This document shows, one piece after another, positions 1-9,830 of a stretch of DNA of 64,000 bases. Every line of letters starts with the position of its first letter. Position 1 is the stretch's first letter. Position numbers and translations under genes: made by a program. A model generated the notes under the pieces. The model had not been told where the DNA came from, ran no database searches, and saw only the letters and a program-made list of their open reading frames with translations. The DNA comes from Emcibacter nanhaiensis (GTDB lineage Bacteria > Pseudomonadota > Alphaproteobacteria > Sphingomonadales > Emcibacteraceae): positions 186,001 through 250,000 of the forward strand of contig NZ_VFIY01000006.1 of NCBI RefSeq assembly GCF_006385175.1, written 5' to 3'.

Positions 1-1
1 C

Positions 2-760
2 GAAGGATCTGCGCTTGGCTGGGACGGGACGCCGCTACCGGGCACTATTCACCAAACCGCCGAGGAAATTACTGCGGCTGGCGGCAAGGGTATTGCAGTC
101 GCCTGCGATCACAGTGATGACGATCAGGTGGCAGCTTTATTTGAACGGATCGCCCGGGAGGAAGAGGGGCTCGATATCCTGTTCAACAGCGCCACCTACA
201 TGCATCCGCAGCTGATCGAGGATAAGCCCTTTTATGAGAAGGAGCTGGCGGCGGTGGAGATCCTCAATGTGGGATTGCGCTCCGCCTATGTAGCGAGCTG
301 GCACGCGGCGCGTCTGATGGTGCCGCGGGGACGGGGCCTGATTGCGTTCGGCTCGTCGTTCGGGGCCACCTGCTATATGCATGGGCCCGGCTATGGCGCC
401 CAGAAGGCGGGCCTCGACAAATTCGCCCATGACATGGCGGTGGATCTGGACGGCACCGGCGTGCGCACCGTTTCCATCTGGATGGGGCCGTTGCTCACCG
501 AACGGGCGAGGATCGCCGCCGAACTTCATCCCGAGCTCTATCGGGAGTTTCATGCGATGGCAGAAACGCCGGAGTTCACCGGCCGCATTGTTCATGCCCT
601 TGCCAGTGATCCCGAGGGGGGAGAGCTGAGCGGCCAGACGTTGATCGGGGCGGAAATCTGTAACCGCTACGGTATTACTGACCGCGACGGCAGGGTGCCG
701 CCGTCCCATCGGGATATGCTGGGCGCGCCTTTGAATTTCAGTCCGGCGATCGTCAGGTAA
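2..760 (+). CDS. SDR-family oxidoreductase, 5' end missing
   Basis: Short-chain dehydrogenase/reductase, an NAD(P)-dependent cytosolic oxidoreductase of unknown substrate. The reading frame is open to the left edge, so the start and the N-terminal TGxxxGxG nucleotide motif lie outside the window; 252 residues remain. Seen: the NSA segment (ILFNSAT), which corresponds to the NNAG region, a Ser in FGSSFG, and the catalytic YxxxK (YGAQKAG). The overall pattern is closest to the DHRS1-like branch of classical SDRs. It is convergent with the next gene with only 2 bases between the stop codons, and no terminator is visible between them. The family is certain, the substrate is not inferable. Confidence 0.85.
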   Translation, partial: EGSALGWDGTPLPGTIHQTAEEITAAGGKGIAVACDHSDDDQVAALFERIAREEEGLDILFNSATYMHPQLIEDKPFYEKELAAVEILNVGLRSAYVASWHAARLMVPRGRGLIAFGSSFGATCYMHGPGYGAQKAGLDKFAHDMAVDLDGTGVRTVSIWMGPLLTERARIAAELHPELYREFHAMAETPEFTGRIVHALASDPEGGELSGQTLIGAEICNRYGITDRDGRVPPSHRDMLGAPLNFSPAIVR

Positions 761-762
761 AT

Positions 763-2130
763 TTAGCCGAGCGGCAGGGAAACCTCCCGCACTTCCATCC
801 AGTCGACGATGAGGCTGCGGCGCCTGAAAAGCCAGTTCCCGTCCTTTTGCTCGAAACGATCCTGATAGCGGATGTTCCAGGTCATGACCCGGTCCGGCTT
901 GCCCTTCTCAGGAAACAGGATGTGGTTCGCCGTGCAATAGGTTTCGGCGATACCGGAATCCCCGGAGATTTCGCCAAGCTGCTGCGAAACCACATGCTGG
1001 GTCTTGAGATAATACTGGCCGAGCGCATCGGTGATGCCGAGGACGTCTTTCCGTCCTTCAAGCCTGAAGCCCGGTCCTTCAATGATCACATCATCGGTGA
1101 TCACACTATCGAGGAGTTTGGCATCTTTGCTGTCGACCGCCCGGGCGTAAATGTCTGCGAGCCGGTGGAAGTCCGGGATATCCGCTGCATCCGGGCCGAG
1201 TGTCACCGGTTCGATGGTGCCCAGTTGTCGGTCCAGGTCAGCCACCAGATCGGCGATTGTGGCGGCAATATCATGGCGCCGGTAACCAAGCAGGCGGGCC
1301 TGTTCCGGATCGGGCTCATAGGAAATGATGTTGCCGCGGCCCTGGATGATGGCATAGTCGGGCAGCATCGGGTGTTCCTCGTCCAGGGAGGGGACCTCCA
1401 CTTTGTTGCCGACGGCATCGAAAAAGATCTTGAAATAGTCGGCAAAGGACAGGTTTTCGTCACCGAGCAGATAGGAGGTGCCGCCGACCCCGCGCTCCAG
1501 CGCGCCTGAGATTGCTTCGGACAGGGAGTTCGTCGAGATAAAATTGGTCGCCCCGGCCGGGCCGAACGGCTTGATCTGGGGATAGAGATTGCGCGCGTAG
1601 CCGATATAGGCGGCAAACATGTCATTCTTCATGCCTTCCGGGCAACCGACCACGAAGGGGGCATTCAGGCTCATCGCCCGGAAGCTGTCGTCGGAAAGGG
1701 CGCAGACGCCCTGGTCAGCAAGATAGCGGGAGCGCACATAAGCGTCGCTTTCAATCTTTTCCGGCAAGACCTGCGGATAAAAGCTGCCGATATGGATAAA
1801 GGTGGAAACCCCGGAGTTCTTGGCGAGCGCAGCGAAGGCCGGTACCAGTTCGCCATTGGCCCACAGGAAGTGGGTATCAGCTTCGGCGTCCAGGGGGACA
1901 TGGCGCAAATCGCTTCCGGCGGCAAAGACAATAGCATCGAAACCGCGAAGGTCCGCTTCGCGATAGCTGCCCTCCAGATAGTTGCCCGCCAACCAGTCAA
2001 GCTTTTCAAGACCTGTTCCGGGCTTTGGGGGATTGCGCGAAGAGATAACGACGTCATGGCCTTCAGACTGCAGATGCAGTGCAGCGTGTCCGCCAATGGG
2101 CCCCGTGCCGCCGATGATCAGGATTTTCAT
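763..2130 (-). CDS. NAD-dependent epimerase-like protein fused to a SnoaL/NTF2-like domain
   Basis: A 455-residue protein of two parts. Residues about 1-305 form an extended-SDR/epimerase-like Rossmann domain opening with GGTGPIGG (residues 7-14), followed by a typical first-strand end, VVISSRNP. Residues about 320-450 look like a SnoaL/NTF2-like alpha+beta barrel: a region beginning VDSKDAKLLDSVITDDV, then GRKDVLGI, then a strand-rich C-terminus. NTF2-like barrels are used by small cyclases, isomerases and dehydratases, so the fusion may couple oxidoreduction with an isomerase or dehydratase step. Inference only: substrate unknown. ATG start at 2130, preceded by a GGGGAA-like ribosome site. 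It is convergent with the SDR gene. Confidence 0.8.
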   Translation of the reverse strand: MKILIIGGTGPIGGHAALHLQSEGHDVVISSRNPPKPGTGLEKLDWLAGNYLEGSYREADLRGFDAIVFAAGSDLRHVPLDAEADTHFLWANGELVPAFAALAKNSGVSTFIHIGSFYPQVLPEKIESDAYVRSRYLADQGVCALSDDSFRAMSLNAPFVVGCPEGMKNDMFAAYIGYARNLYPQIKPFGPAGATNFISTNSLSEAISGALERGVGGTSYLLGDENLSFADYFKIFFDAVGNKVEVPSLDEEHPMLPDYAIIQGRGNIISYEPDPEQARLLGYRRHDIAATIADLVADLDRQLGTIEPVTLGPDAADIPDFHRLADIYARAVDSKDAKLLDSVITDDVIIEGPGFRLEGRKDVLGITDALGQYYLKTQHVVSQQLGEISGDSGIAETYCTANHILFPEKGKPDRVMTWNIRYQDRFEQKDGNWLFRRRSLIVDWMEVREVSLPLG

Positions 2131-2940
2131 GCTGTTTTCCCCGGCTTGGTCATTTTTTGTTTTCCTTACCTTATATTGCTTTGGCGCTGTTGGCTTTGCA
2201 CGCTATTTGTTCGCATTCTCGGATATTGATGCGGTCCATTTATTTGGGTTTGGAGGGCCTCCCTCAAAGCGACGCTTGTATTTTCTATTTCTACAGGAGT
2301 TATCACAAAAAATACGAAAAAGACAATAAATATATTATTTATATTATATTAAGCGTAAAATATATCAATATACAGTACGCATAATGTTTTTTGAGGCCGG
2401 TGAGGTTTGGCCCAAGTCTCAGGTGACCTGGATGTATCCAGAGCTATAGGGCAGTGTTTTCGCGTCAGGCGGCGCAGGAAATAATCTGCCCGTTGCGTTT
2501 TGAGCGGTATAGGCAATATTGTCGGGCCGAATTCGCTGTTGATGTTGATAACCCTCGAGCCACCCCGGATAGTCGTGAGGTCCGCTTTGCCGGATTGACC
2601 GGTCCACATCGCTTTTAACTGATATCAGGCGGATATTTTTTCTTCAATCCTGAACCGGGAAATCCCTTGTGAGGGACCTTCCTGAAGCCCTGTTTTATCC
2701 ACTTCCCGCATCACATATCCAGATTGCGCGCATAAAGTGTTGTCCGGCATCTTCATAAATAAATTTTTAAGGAATTGAGCAAAAAAATAGCTGGTATGCA
2801 TTATTAGAAAAATAAAAAATAATTAACTAACATGCAGAAATAAAAAGAAAAATCCATTCATGCCGTCAGGTTAAAGATATAAAAATGCAGAATGGAAAAA
2901 AGATTGTTTTAGATCGAATAAGTAGTAGGGCAGAAGTATC
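2131..2940. other. 810-bp AT-rich spacer upstream of the chemotaxis operon
   Basis: This holds the 5' region of the leftward epimerase gene and of the rightward STAS gene. Two strongly AT-rich stretches stand out (about 2285-2390 and 2755-2880), with ordinary base composition between. Short open frames here (for example 2349-2609 on the minus strand) have no recognisable protein features. A short perfect inverted repeat (2428-2441) is the only structure found. I cannot place a promoter with confidence; the AT-rich block before 2941 is the natural place for the che operon promoter. Confidence 0.5.
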
Positions 2941-3300
2941 GTGAGTGTGCGAAAAGAGGCTATAGTTACAATTGAAGGCACTTTGGGTGTCAAAGATTCT
3001 AAAGATATTGGCCAGCGCCTATATGAGGCACTCGATAAGCACGAATGTGTCACCATTGATGTGCATGAGCAGGCAGAGTGCAGCATCGGCATAGTGCAGA
3101 TCATAATCTCGGCGCAGCGTACAGCGCGCCATCTTGGCCGCGAGCTCAGACTCGCCGACACGCCATCCCCTGCATTTAAAACAATTCTCATCCGGGCGGG
3201 GTTGCTCTCGCCCGATGGGGGTGCCCGTACGGAAGAGGAACAATTCTGGGTTTCCTCTGCTGCTGAATTGGACAGAGAATTGGACGGAGTGACATCATGA
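2941..3300 (+). CDS. STAS-domain protein heading the chemotaxis operon
   Basis: A 119-residue single-domain protein of the STAS (SpoIIAA/anti-sigma antagonist) fold. Strand-helix spacing is typical, with a conserved region about residues 35-60 (CVTIDVHEQAECSIGIVQ) where antagonists carry the phosphorylatable Ser; here Cys and Ser occur at that loop (EQAECSIG). In rhizobial che operons a small protein at this position (CheS) helps CheY dephosphorylation by binding CheA, so a regulatory role on CheA or CheY is plausible but inferred. The start is GTG at 2941; a second GTG two codons on is an alternative. Its stop overlaps the cheY start in an ATGA junction, so translation is coupled. Confidence 0.8.
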   Translation: MSVRKEAIVTIEGTLGVKDSKDIGQRLYEALDKHECVTIDVHEQAECSIGIVQIIISAQRTARHLGRELRLADTPSPAFKTILIRAGLLSPDGGARTEEEQFWVSSAAELDRELDGVTS

Positions 3301-3665
3301 GCAAGACGATTTTAACCATCGACGATTCCGCGTCGATCCGCCAGTTGATTTCCCTGACCCTGGGCGGGGCTGGCTATAATGTTATCGAAGCAGAAGACGG
3401 TGCGGAAGGGTTTGAGAAAGCCAAAAGCAATTCTGTCAATGCGGTGATCACGGATCTCAACATGCCTGTGATGAATGGTATCGAGTTCATCCGCAAATTC
3501 CGCGGCGACCCGTCCAGCACCGGCGTGCCGGTTCTCTTTCTCACCACGGAATCCTCTGATGACGTGAAACGAGAGGCGAAGGAAGCCGGCGCAACTGGAT
3601 GGATTACCAAGCCTTTCAATCAGGAACAGCTCCTTGCCGTAATTAAAAAGGTCGTTGGCGCATGA
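3297..3665 (+). CDS. cheY: CheY single-domain response regulator
   Basis: A 122-residue receiver domain without an output domain. Seen: the acidic pair at residues 9-10 (TIDDSAS), phosphoacceptor Asp53 in ITDLNMP, the switch Thr in FLTTES and the conserved Lys in TKPFN. It is expected to take phosphate from the CheA encoded just downstream and to act on a flagellar motor or another output. It overlaps both neighbours by 4 bases (ATGA at each end). No CheZ or CheD phosphatase is visible in the operon. If the motor is not encoded nearby, the output target cannot be told from the window. Confidence 0.95.
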   Translation: MSKTILTIDDSASIRQLISLTLGGAGYNVIEAEDGAEGFEKAKSNSVNAVITDLNMPVMNGIEFIRKFRGDPSSTGVPVLFLTTESSDDVKREAKEAGATGWITKPFNQEQLLAVIKKVVGA

Positions 3666-5677
3666 CAACTCCCGATCCCACAGAGGTATTTCTTCAGGAA
3701 GCGCGCGAACTGCTCGATACTCTGGAACAGGCACTTCTTGATCTTGAACAGTCACCGGACAACCGCGATTTGGTCGACAGCGCCTTTCGGGCCCTGCATA
3801 CCATCAAAGGGTCCGGCTCAATGTTTGGTTTCGATGACGTCGCGGGCTTTGTGCACGAATTTGAGACGGCTTTTGACCGTGTTCGCAAAGGAGAGGTTGC
3901 TCCTTCTGCAGGTCTCATCGCTGTGGCGCTTTCTGCCAAGGATCATGTGCACCGGCTGATTGAGGAACCTGACCGGCATGTGGCGGCAGGGGAACCCATC
4001 CTCAAGGCGCTGCGTCAGATTGTTGAATGCGGAAACGAGGAGGAAATATCGGAAGATATTGCCGCGGAACAACCCGGGGAGATGGAGACCGGCCTTCAAA
4101 CCTGGCATATTGTTTTCCGCTTGCCGGCAGATGCCCTGGCGCTGGGGACGGACCCCCTGTTGCTGTTGGATGAGCTCCGCGAACTCGGCAGCTGTGAGAT
4201 CATGGCATTGACGGACGGCGTTCCGCTGCTGGATGAGATTGACCCCGAGATCTGCCATCTTGCCTGGGACGTGACCCTGACCACAAGCCAGCCGCGTCAG
4301 GCCATTGAAGATGTTTTCATGTTTATTCTGGATGACATGGAGCTGACCATCGAGCACGTTACCGGACAGGAAACGTCGCTGGGCGCTGGTGAGGGACAGG
4401 TGATGCGGGATGATGCCGCCACCGCTGAGGTTGCCCAGGCGAATGCGGCACTCCGGAAGGAGGGCAGCAACGGGGCGGTTGAGAAAACCGTTTCCTCCCT
4501 GCGGGTTCCTGCCGAACGACTGGACGAACTCATGGACCGGGTGGGTGAACTGGTGATTGCCCAGGCCCGCCTGTCGCAGATTGCCGTAACCAGCGAAGAC
4601 CTTACTCTCAAGGCGGTTGCCGAAGAGCTTGAACGCCTGTCCTCTGGCCTGCGTGACACAACGATGGGAATTCGTATGGTGCCCATCGGGACGTTGTTCG
4701 GTCGCTTCAAGCGCCTGATTTTTGATCTGTCGCGTGAGCTCGACAAGGAAATTGAATTTCTTACCTCCGGCGAGGAAACCGAGCTGGACAAAACCGTCAT
4801 CGAACGCCTCGCCGATCCGCTGGTTCATATCATTCGCAATGCCGTGGACCATGGTCTGGAGGCGCCGGAGAAACGCACACAAGCCGGTAAAGCCGCCCGA
4901 GGTACCGTTCGTCTTGCTGCCGTTCATTCCGGTGCGGAAGTGGCTATTTCCATTATTGATGACGGCGCCGGACTGGATGCAGCACGCATTCGCGCCAAGG
5001 CGGTGGATGCAGGACTGATTGAGGAAGATGCGCAGATCCCGGATCAGGAGCTGTACCAGTATATTTTCCACCCCGGCTTCTCGACCGCGGCTGAAGTCAC
5101 GTCTTTGTCGGGCCGGGGCGTAGGCATGGATGTCGTCAAGCGTACCATGGATGCCCTGCGCGGCAGTATTGACGTGGCCTCGACCCCTGGTGAAGGGACG
5201 ACGGTGACCCTTCGGCTGCCGCTGACGCTGGCGATCATTGACGGCATGCTCGTGCGGGTCGGGAATGCGCGCTATTCCATCCCGCTGTCAACCGTTGAAG
5301 AATGCGTCGAATTGCCCGCCTCTGCAGAGGCCGGCGACACGGGCCGCAATTTCCTTAATATCAGGGGCAGTCTTGTGCCGTTCCTGCGACTGCGCGAACT
5401 GTTCAACGTTGATGTGCCGCCGGACCTCCATCAAAAAGTTGTAGTGGTTTCTTCCGGTGACTTCCGCGTTGGTCTCGTCGTTGATCAGATCATTGAAAAC
5501 AGTCAAACCGTTATCAAGTCGTTGAGCAAGTTTCATGCAGATGTGGAGACCTTTTCCGGGGCGACAATATTGGGCGACGGTACAGTGGCCCTGATCCTTG
5601 ACGTTGGACATCTGGTGAGTTTTGGCCAGACCTTTGAAAGTCGATTTCGCACAGACAATGCGGGGAGGGCGGCATGA
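3662..5677 (+). CDS. cheA: CheA chemotaxis histidine kinase
   Basis: A 671-residue cytoplasmic kinase that phosphorylates CheY and CheB in response to receptors. Domains: N-terminal HPt with phosphoacceptor His46 (RALHTIKGSGS); a variable P2-like region about 135-260; the dimerisation helices about 280-340 (LRVPAERLDELMDRVGEL); the ATPase with its N box near residue 388 (IIRNAVDHGLE) and G box near 486 (GRGVGMDVVKR); and a CheW-like regulatory domain from about 530 to the end. Length is normal for the family. The frame overlaps cheY and the following cheW by 4 bases each. Confidence 0.97.
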   Translation: MTTPDPTEVFLQEARELLDTLEQALLDLEQSPDNRDLVDSAFRALHTIKGSGSMFGFDDVAGFVHEFETAFDRVRKGEVAPSAGLIAVALSAKDHVHRLIEEPDRHVAAGEPILKALRQIVECGNEEEISEDIAAEQPGEMETGLQTWHIVFRLPADALALGTDPLLLLDELRELGSCEIMALTDGVPLLDEIDPEICHLAWDVTLTTSQPRQAIEDVFMFILDDMELTIEHVTGQETSLGAGEGQVMRDDAATAEVAQANAALRKEGSNGAVEKTVSSLRVPAERLDELMDRVGELVIAQARLSQIAVTSEDLTLKAVAEELERLSSGLRDTTMGIRMVPIGTLFGRFKRLIFDLSRELDKEIEFLTSGEETELDKTVIERLADPLVHIIRNAVDHGLEAPEKRTQAGKAARGTVRLAAVHSGAEVAISIIDDGAGLDAARIRAKAVDAGLIEEDAQIPDQELYQYIFHPGFSTAAEVTSLSGRGVGMDVVKRTMDALRGSIDVASTPGEGTTVTLRLPLTLAIIDGMLVRVGNARYSIPLSTVEECVELPASAEAGDTGRNFLNIRGSLVPFLRLRELFNVDVPPDLHQKVVVVSSGDFRVGLVVDQIIENSQTVIKSLSKFHADVETFSGATILGDGTVALILDVGHLVSFGQTFESRFRTDNAGRAA

Positions 5678-6183
5678 CAGCGATGAATGAGAGCCAGGTT
5701 GCAGATACTGCCATGACAGCGCTGACTGTCGGCTTGCAGGGAGAAATCTTTGCTATTGAAGCGGAGAGCGTGCGGGAAATCCTGGACGTGGTGCCGATCA
5801 CGGAAGTGCCCAATGCCCGGGCCTTTGTTGGCGGTCTTATCAATGTGCGTGGCCGCGTGGTGCCGCTGGCTGACCTGCGGGTGATGTTCAACATGGACCG
5901 GCCGCCGCCGGACGAGGACACCCGCATTGTGGTTATTGAAATTGATCTGGACGGCGAACCCACCATCACCGGGATTCTTGCTGACAAGGTTCACGATGTT
6001 ACGGATATCGATGCGATCTCCGTTGAAGAAGCGCCGAAAGTCGGGATGCGCTGGCGTCCCGAGTTTATCCGAGGAATCGGTAAACGCGGTGAAGATTTTA
6101 TCATAATCCCAGACATGGGGCGAATATTTGGCGAAAAAGTGGGCGATACAATGGCCCCGAGTTCGGATGAAAGGACTGAGTAA
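5674..6183 (+). CDS. cheW: CheW coupling protein (first copy)
   Basis: A 169-residue CheW-domain adaptor that links receptors to CheA. Typical motifs: a strand with FAIEAESVREIL near residues 25-36, then VRGRVVPLADLR near 58-69, then the C-terminal GMRWRPEFIRGIG segment and DMGRIF. It overlaps the cheA stop by 4 bases, and its TAA is followed directly by the ATG of the receptor gene. A second, divergent CheW lies 2.1 kb downstream, so this operon may build arrays with two kinds of coupling protein. Confidence 0.95.
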   Translation: MTAMNESQVADTAMTALTVGLQGEIFAIEAESVREILDVVPITEVPNARAFVGGLINVRGRVVPLADLRVMFNMDRPPPDEDTRIVVIEIDLDGEPTITGILADKVHDVTDIDAISVEEAPKVGMRWRPEFIRGIGKRGEDFIIIPDMGRIFGEKVGDTMAPSSDERTE

Positions 6184-8307
6184 ATGAGACTTACACTGAA
6201 GGTTAAACTGGGGGCGGTGTTTGCCACCATTGTCGTGCTTTCGGCCGGCGGCATGCTTCTTGGCATCAATAACCTTGGAAGCATCAAGGATAGTTATGAC
6301 GGTGTGATCAACAACCAGATCGCCCGCATCAGGCTGATCAACCAGCTTGATGCGACCGCCGTGCGCATCGACAGGGACGAAAAGGATATCGTTCTTGCTT
6401 CGGATGAGGAGACCGTCAACAAAGTTGCCGTCTCCATCGAACAGAGAAAGTCAGAGGTCGATGATCTCTATACAAAAGTTTACGCGCTTTCCGGGGCGGA
6501 AGGCCGTGCCAACCTTGATGCTTTCAAGAAACAATGGAACAAGTTCCTGGAGAGCGATCTCAAAGTACAGAAACAGGCCCGGCTGCAATCCGCCGAAAAG
6601 GCGCGCCGCCTGGCGCAGGGCGACACCCGGAAAACCTACGATGCTGTCCTGAATAAAGTGAACGCGCTTGAAGAACATCTTCAGGCAAATGTAACAAAAT
6701 CCAGGGACAGTGGTGCAATGCAACGGTATGTGGCCGTCTCTGATGTTACCGATTTCGTGCTGCGTGTTCGCGCAAATATGCTCAACGTGCTGGTATATCT
6801 GAATGATCCGGCGCAGCAGGAGCGGTTCGCGGAGATCGCCAATACGCGCATTTCTGAGCTTAATATGCAGATTGCAAAGGCTGAGGGACTGCTGACAGGG
6901 ACTGACCTGGCTGCCCTTCGTGAGGTCAAGATGGCTGTTGACGCCTGGACGCCGCTGGTCAAGGAGACAGTGGCCAAGGGTGTGGAAAATGGCAGCTACT
7001 ATGCCGGTGTTGCCGGTACTGAAGGTGCGCAATATCGTCGCGAGGCATTCAATATCCTCGGTGACATGACGGTTCGCATGCGTGAAGCGATCGTACAGGC
7101 GCAAGCCGACAATGCTGCCGCTTATGACTCCGCGCGCACATTCATGCTGGGTCTGCTGATCGCCATATCATTGATCGCGGCTATCTCAGCGACCTGGATC
7201 GTGCTGAATATTTCCCGCGCGGTGACCAGTGCGGTGAATCTTGCCCGCTCCGTCGCTGACGGGGACCTGAACGCCGTTGCGGAAGTCAAGTCCAATGATG
7301 AAATCAAAGACCTGATTGATGCCTTGAACTCAATGGTGGCAAAGCTGAAAAATATCGTCGGCGAGGTGACCGGTGCAACCCGCAATGTTGCAGCCGGCAG
7401 CCAGGAAATGGCCGCCGCAGCCGAACAGCTGAGCCAGGGTGCGACCGAACAGTCATCTTCAACAGAAGAAGCCTCTTCCTCTGTTGAACAGATGGCGGCC
7501 AACATCAAGCAGAATGCGGACAATTCCGGGCAGACTGAAGAAATTGCCCGCACCGCAGCAGTTGATGCCGAGAAATCTGGGTCGGCTGTGGCCGATGCGG
7601 TCAAGGCCATGGAGACCATTGCAGAGAAAATCCTGATCGTGCAGGAAATTGCCCGCCAGACCGACCTGCTGGCCCTCAATGCGGCTGTGGAAGCAGCCCG
7701 CGCGGGTGAACATGGCCGCGGCTTTGCGGTCGTGGCCTCCGAGGTCCGCAAACTGGCGGAAAGAAGTGCAGCCGCTGCCGAGGAAATCTCGGGTCTTTCC
7801 GGTGATACAGTAAAGGCAGCCCAGAGCGCAGGCGAGATGCTGTCCAAGCTGGTGCCGGATATCCAGAAGACCGCCGAGCTGATCTCCGAAATTTCTGCGG
7901 CCAGCAACGAACAGAATGCGGGGGCAAGCCAGATCAACGCCGCGATCCAGCAGCTTGACAAGGTCACCCAGCAGAATACGTCAGCAGCCGAGGAAATGTC
8001 CTCGACAGCTGAAGAGCTGGCCAGCCAGGCAGAGCAGATGCAGCAGACCATCAGCTTCTTCAAGCTGGATGAAAATGAGATGCGAGGCACTCGTTCGACC
8101 CCTGCCAGCCGCCGTCAGGCTGCTGTCTCCCCACATGCCGCACAACTCGACCATCTGGCTGAACAGCTGCGCCATGGCTTCCCGACCGGAAGGGGGACCG
8201 CGAGTGATCGTGGTGAGGCAGCTTCCACAGGTGGCTTTGCTTTGGACATGGGGGATGGCAAAGATGCGCTTGATGGCGAATTCACCCGCACGAAAGGCGT
8301 GGCATGA
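6184..8307 (+). CDS. Methyl-accepting chemotaxis protein, transmembrane
   Basis: A 707-residue receptor. TM1 is at about residues 7-28; a roughly 290-residue all-helical periplasmic sensor follows, long enough for a two-bundle (HBM-like) domain; TM2 is at about 318-340; HAMP comes next ([17 protein letters not shown]); then the long cytoplasmic coiled coil with the canonical hairpin tip ([18 protein letters not shown], continuing [15 protein letters not shown]). Ligand unknown. The C-terminus is a flexible tail of about 80 residues ending in TKGVA and has no NWETF-type CheR/CheB tether. It starts directly after the cheW stop and overlaps the second cheW by 4 bases. Confidence 0.95.
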   Translation: MRLTLKVKLGAVFATIVVLSAGGMLLGINNLGSIKDSYDGVINNQIARIRLINQLDATAVRIDRDEKDIVLASDEETVNKVAVSIEQRKSEVDDLYTKVYALSGAEGRANLDAFKKQWNKFLESDLKVQKQARLQSAEKARRLAQGDTRKTYDAVLNKVNALEEHLQANVTKSRDSGAMQRYVAVSDVTDFVLRVRANMLNVLVYLNDPAQQERFAEIANTRISELNMQIAKAEGLLTGTDLAALREVKMAVDAWTPLVKETVAKGVENGSYYAGVAGTEGAQYRREAFNILGDMTVRMREAIVQAQADNAAAYDSARTFMLGLLIAISLIAAISATWIVLNISRAVTSAVNLARSVADGDLNAVAEVKSNDEIKDLIDALNSMVAKLKNIVGEVTGATRNVAAGSQEMAAAAEQLSQGATEQSSSTEEASSSVEQMAANIKQNADNSGQTEEIARTAAVDAEKSGSAVADAVKAMETIAEKILIVQEIARQTDLLALNAAVEAARAGEHGRGFAVVASEVRKLAERSAAAAEEISGLSGDTVKAAQSAGEMLSKLVPDIQKTAELISEISAASNEQNAGASQINAAIQQLDKVTQQNTSAAEEMSSTAEELASQAEQMQQTISFFKLDENEMRGTRSTPASRRQAAVSPHAAQLDHLAEQLRHGFPTGRGTASDRGEAASTGGFALDMGDGKDALDGEFTRTKGVA

Positions 8308-8810
8308 GCAGGGACGTCGCCATAACGGATGCGGCCCAGTATGTAACCCTCGGTATCGCGAGCGAATTGCTCGCGGTGCCGGTGGAACGGGTGCAGGAGA
8401 TCCTGGAATCGCGGCAGGTCAGTCGCCTGCCGCATGCGCCTGAAAGCCTGCTGGGGCTGATTGACGTCAGGGGCATGAGCGTACCGGTTGTCGATCTGAG
8501 GCTGAAGCTTGGCTTTCCCCAGTCGGAAGATACGCACGACACCCGGATTGTGGTGTTGTTTGTTGAAATGAACGGACGGCAACTGACATTTGGGCTCAAG
8601 GCCGACCGGGTGTTCGAGGTTACGGTGCTGGACAGCAGTGAACTTGAAGCGTCGCCGGAAGTCGGGATGGAATGGCAATCTGAATGTATTGCCGGCATAG
8701 GCCGCCGTAACGGCAACTTCGTCACTGTACTCGATCTGGACAGCCTGTTCGACGGCGCCGAGGCATCGTTTGGCGTCCTGACTGAAACAGACAATGCGGA
8801 AGTTGCCTGA
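8304..8810 (+). CDS. cheW: CheW coupling protein (second copy)
   Basis: A 168-residue CheW-domain protein. It shows [19 protein letters not shown] near residues 23-41, [19 protein letters not shown] near 51-69 and a C-terminal DLDSLFDG. It shares the fold with the first CheW of the operon but differs through most positions, so it is not a recent tandem duplicate. The ATGA overlap with the receptor suggests it is translated with that receptor and may be its dedicated adaptor. A gap of 119 bases, the largest in the operon, separates it from cheR. Confidence 0.93.
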   Translation: MSRDVAITDAAQYVTLGIASELLAVPVERVQEILESRQVSRLPHAPESLLGLIDVRGMSVPVVDLRLKLGFPQSEDTHDTRIVVLFVEMNGRQLTFGLKADRVFEVTVLDSSELEASPEVGMEWQSECIAGIGRRNGNFVTVLDLDSLFDGAEASFGVLTETDNAEVA

Positions 8811-8820
8811 CCCTGTCGAT

Positions 8821-8843
8821 GCGTAATGGCGTTTGCCATTCGC
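8821..8843 (+). other. Hairpin in the cheW-cheR gap
   Basis: The sequence GCG-T-AATGGC-GTTT-GCCATT-CGC can fold into a stem of nine pairs with one bulged T and a GTTT loop. No T run follows, so it is not a standard terminator. It sits just after the second cheW, in the only sizeable gap of the operon, where an RNA-processing or stability element would separate the array genes from the adaptation genes. Role inferred. Confidence 0.35.
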
Positions 8844-8929
8844 TCCCATGTCCGGGAGAGGCAGGGAACAGTACCAGCAAGGAGTAAGGTCGGACCCTTT
8901 TATCAGGCCGGCTGACAGAGGAACATCTT

Positions 8930-9808
8930 ATGGGGCACGTCGAAACGAGTGCAAAGGCTGCGACGGAAGCGAAAAATCGCCTGTCCGATGAGACCTACAT
9001 GCGCATCGCCAGCATTATAAACAAGCATTCCGGCATCAAGCTACCGCCAGCCAAGCGTCTTATGGTGGAAGGTCGTTTGCGAAAGCGCGCGCAGATCTGT
9101 GGTCACAACAGTCTGGACGACTATTGCAGTTATCTGTTTGAAAACGGTGGGTTGGACGACGAGTTTGTTCACCTGGTAGATGCAATTACCACCAACAAGA
9201 CGGACTTTTTCCGGGAGCCGGATCACTTTACACTGCTCAGGAACAGCCTCCTTCAGTCGTTAATCGGTCTGCGTCGGAGCGGCGCCAGAGCCAAGCTGAA
9301 AATATGGAGCGCGGCAAGTTCCAATGGTGCGGAAGCCTATACCATCGCGATGGTAATGGCGGAGGAAATGGCCCGGCATGGAAATATGGAGTTTTCTATT
9401 CTTGGAACCGATATTTCCTCGGCGATGGTCACCGCTGCGCGGCGGGCAATCTATCCGACCGAGATGATCACCCCTGTATCGGAAGAGCTGCAGGAAAAAT
9501 ATATTATGCGGGCTCGAATTCCGGAGCGGCAGGGCCAGGTTCGCATCGTCCCTGAATTGCGGCGTCGGGTGCGCTTTGAACTCCTGAACCTGATGAATGA
9601 GTCTTACGCCTATGATCGCGACGTGGACGTGATTTTTCTGCGCAACGTATTGATTTATTTCGATAAACCGACACAGGAGGCGGTGACATGCCGAATGATG
9701 GAGCATTTGCGGCCCGGAGGCTACCTCTTTCTCGGCCATTCTGAGTCTATGATTGGGACCAATCTCAGGCTGCATCAAGTGGCGCCGGCGGTGTTCCAGA
9801 AGGTTTAA
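8930..9808 (+). CDS. cheR: CheR receptor methyltransferase
   Basis: A 292-residue S-adenosylmethionine-dependent glutamate methyltransferase for receptor adaptation. The N-terminal helical domain covers about residues 20-85 ([20 protein letters not shown]). The SAM domain contains [18 protein letters not shown] near 124-141, where the usual motif reads close to SAGCSTGEEPYS, so the loop is slightly divergent. The family signature [11 protein letters not shown] is near 237-247, and [12 protein letters not shown] is near the end. A ribosome site (GAGGAAC) precedes ATG 8930. Confidence 0.95.
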   Translation: MGHVETSAKAATEAKNRLSDETYMRIASIINKHSGIKLPPAKRLMVEGRLRKRAQICGHNSLDDYCSYLFENGGLDDEFVHLVDAITTNKTDFFREPDHFTLLRNSLLQSLIGLRRSGARAKLKIWSAASSNGAEAYTIAMVMAEEMARHGNMEFSILGTDISSAMVTAARRAIYPTEMITPVSEELQEKYIMRARIPERQGQVRIVPELRRRVRFELLNLMNESYAYDRDVDVIFLRNVLIYFDKPTQEAVTCRMMEHLRPGGYLFLGHSESMIGTNLRLHQVAPAVFQKV

Positions 9809-9830
9809 AATCCAGAGGGTGAAAAGCGAT

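Noticed and set aside
2428-2441. Short palindrome CTGGAT-GT-ATCCAG
   Set aside because: Six-base arms occur often by chance in an 800-bp spacer, and there is no second copy near a promoter.
2349-2609. Small minus-strand open frame in the spacer before the chemotaxis operon
   Set aside because: No ribosome site of note, no signal peptide or motif, and the 3' part runs into AT-rich DNA; not enough to call a gene.
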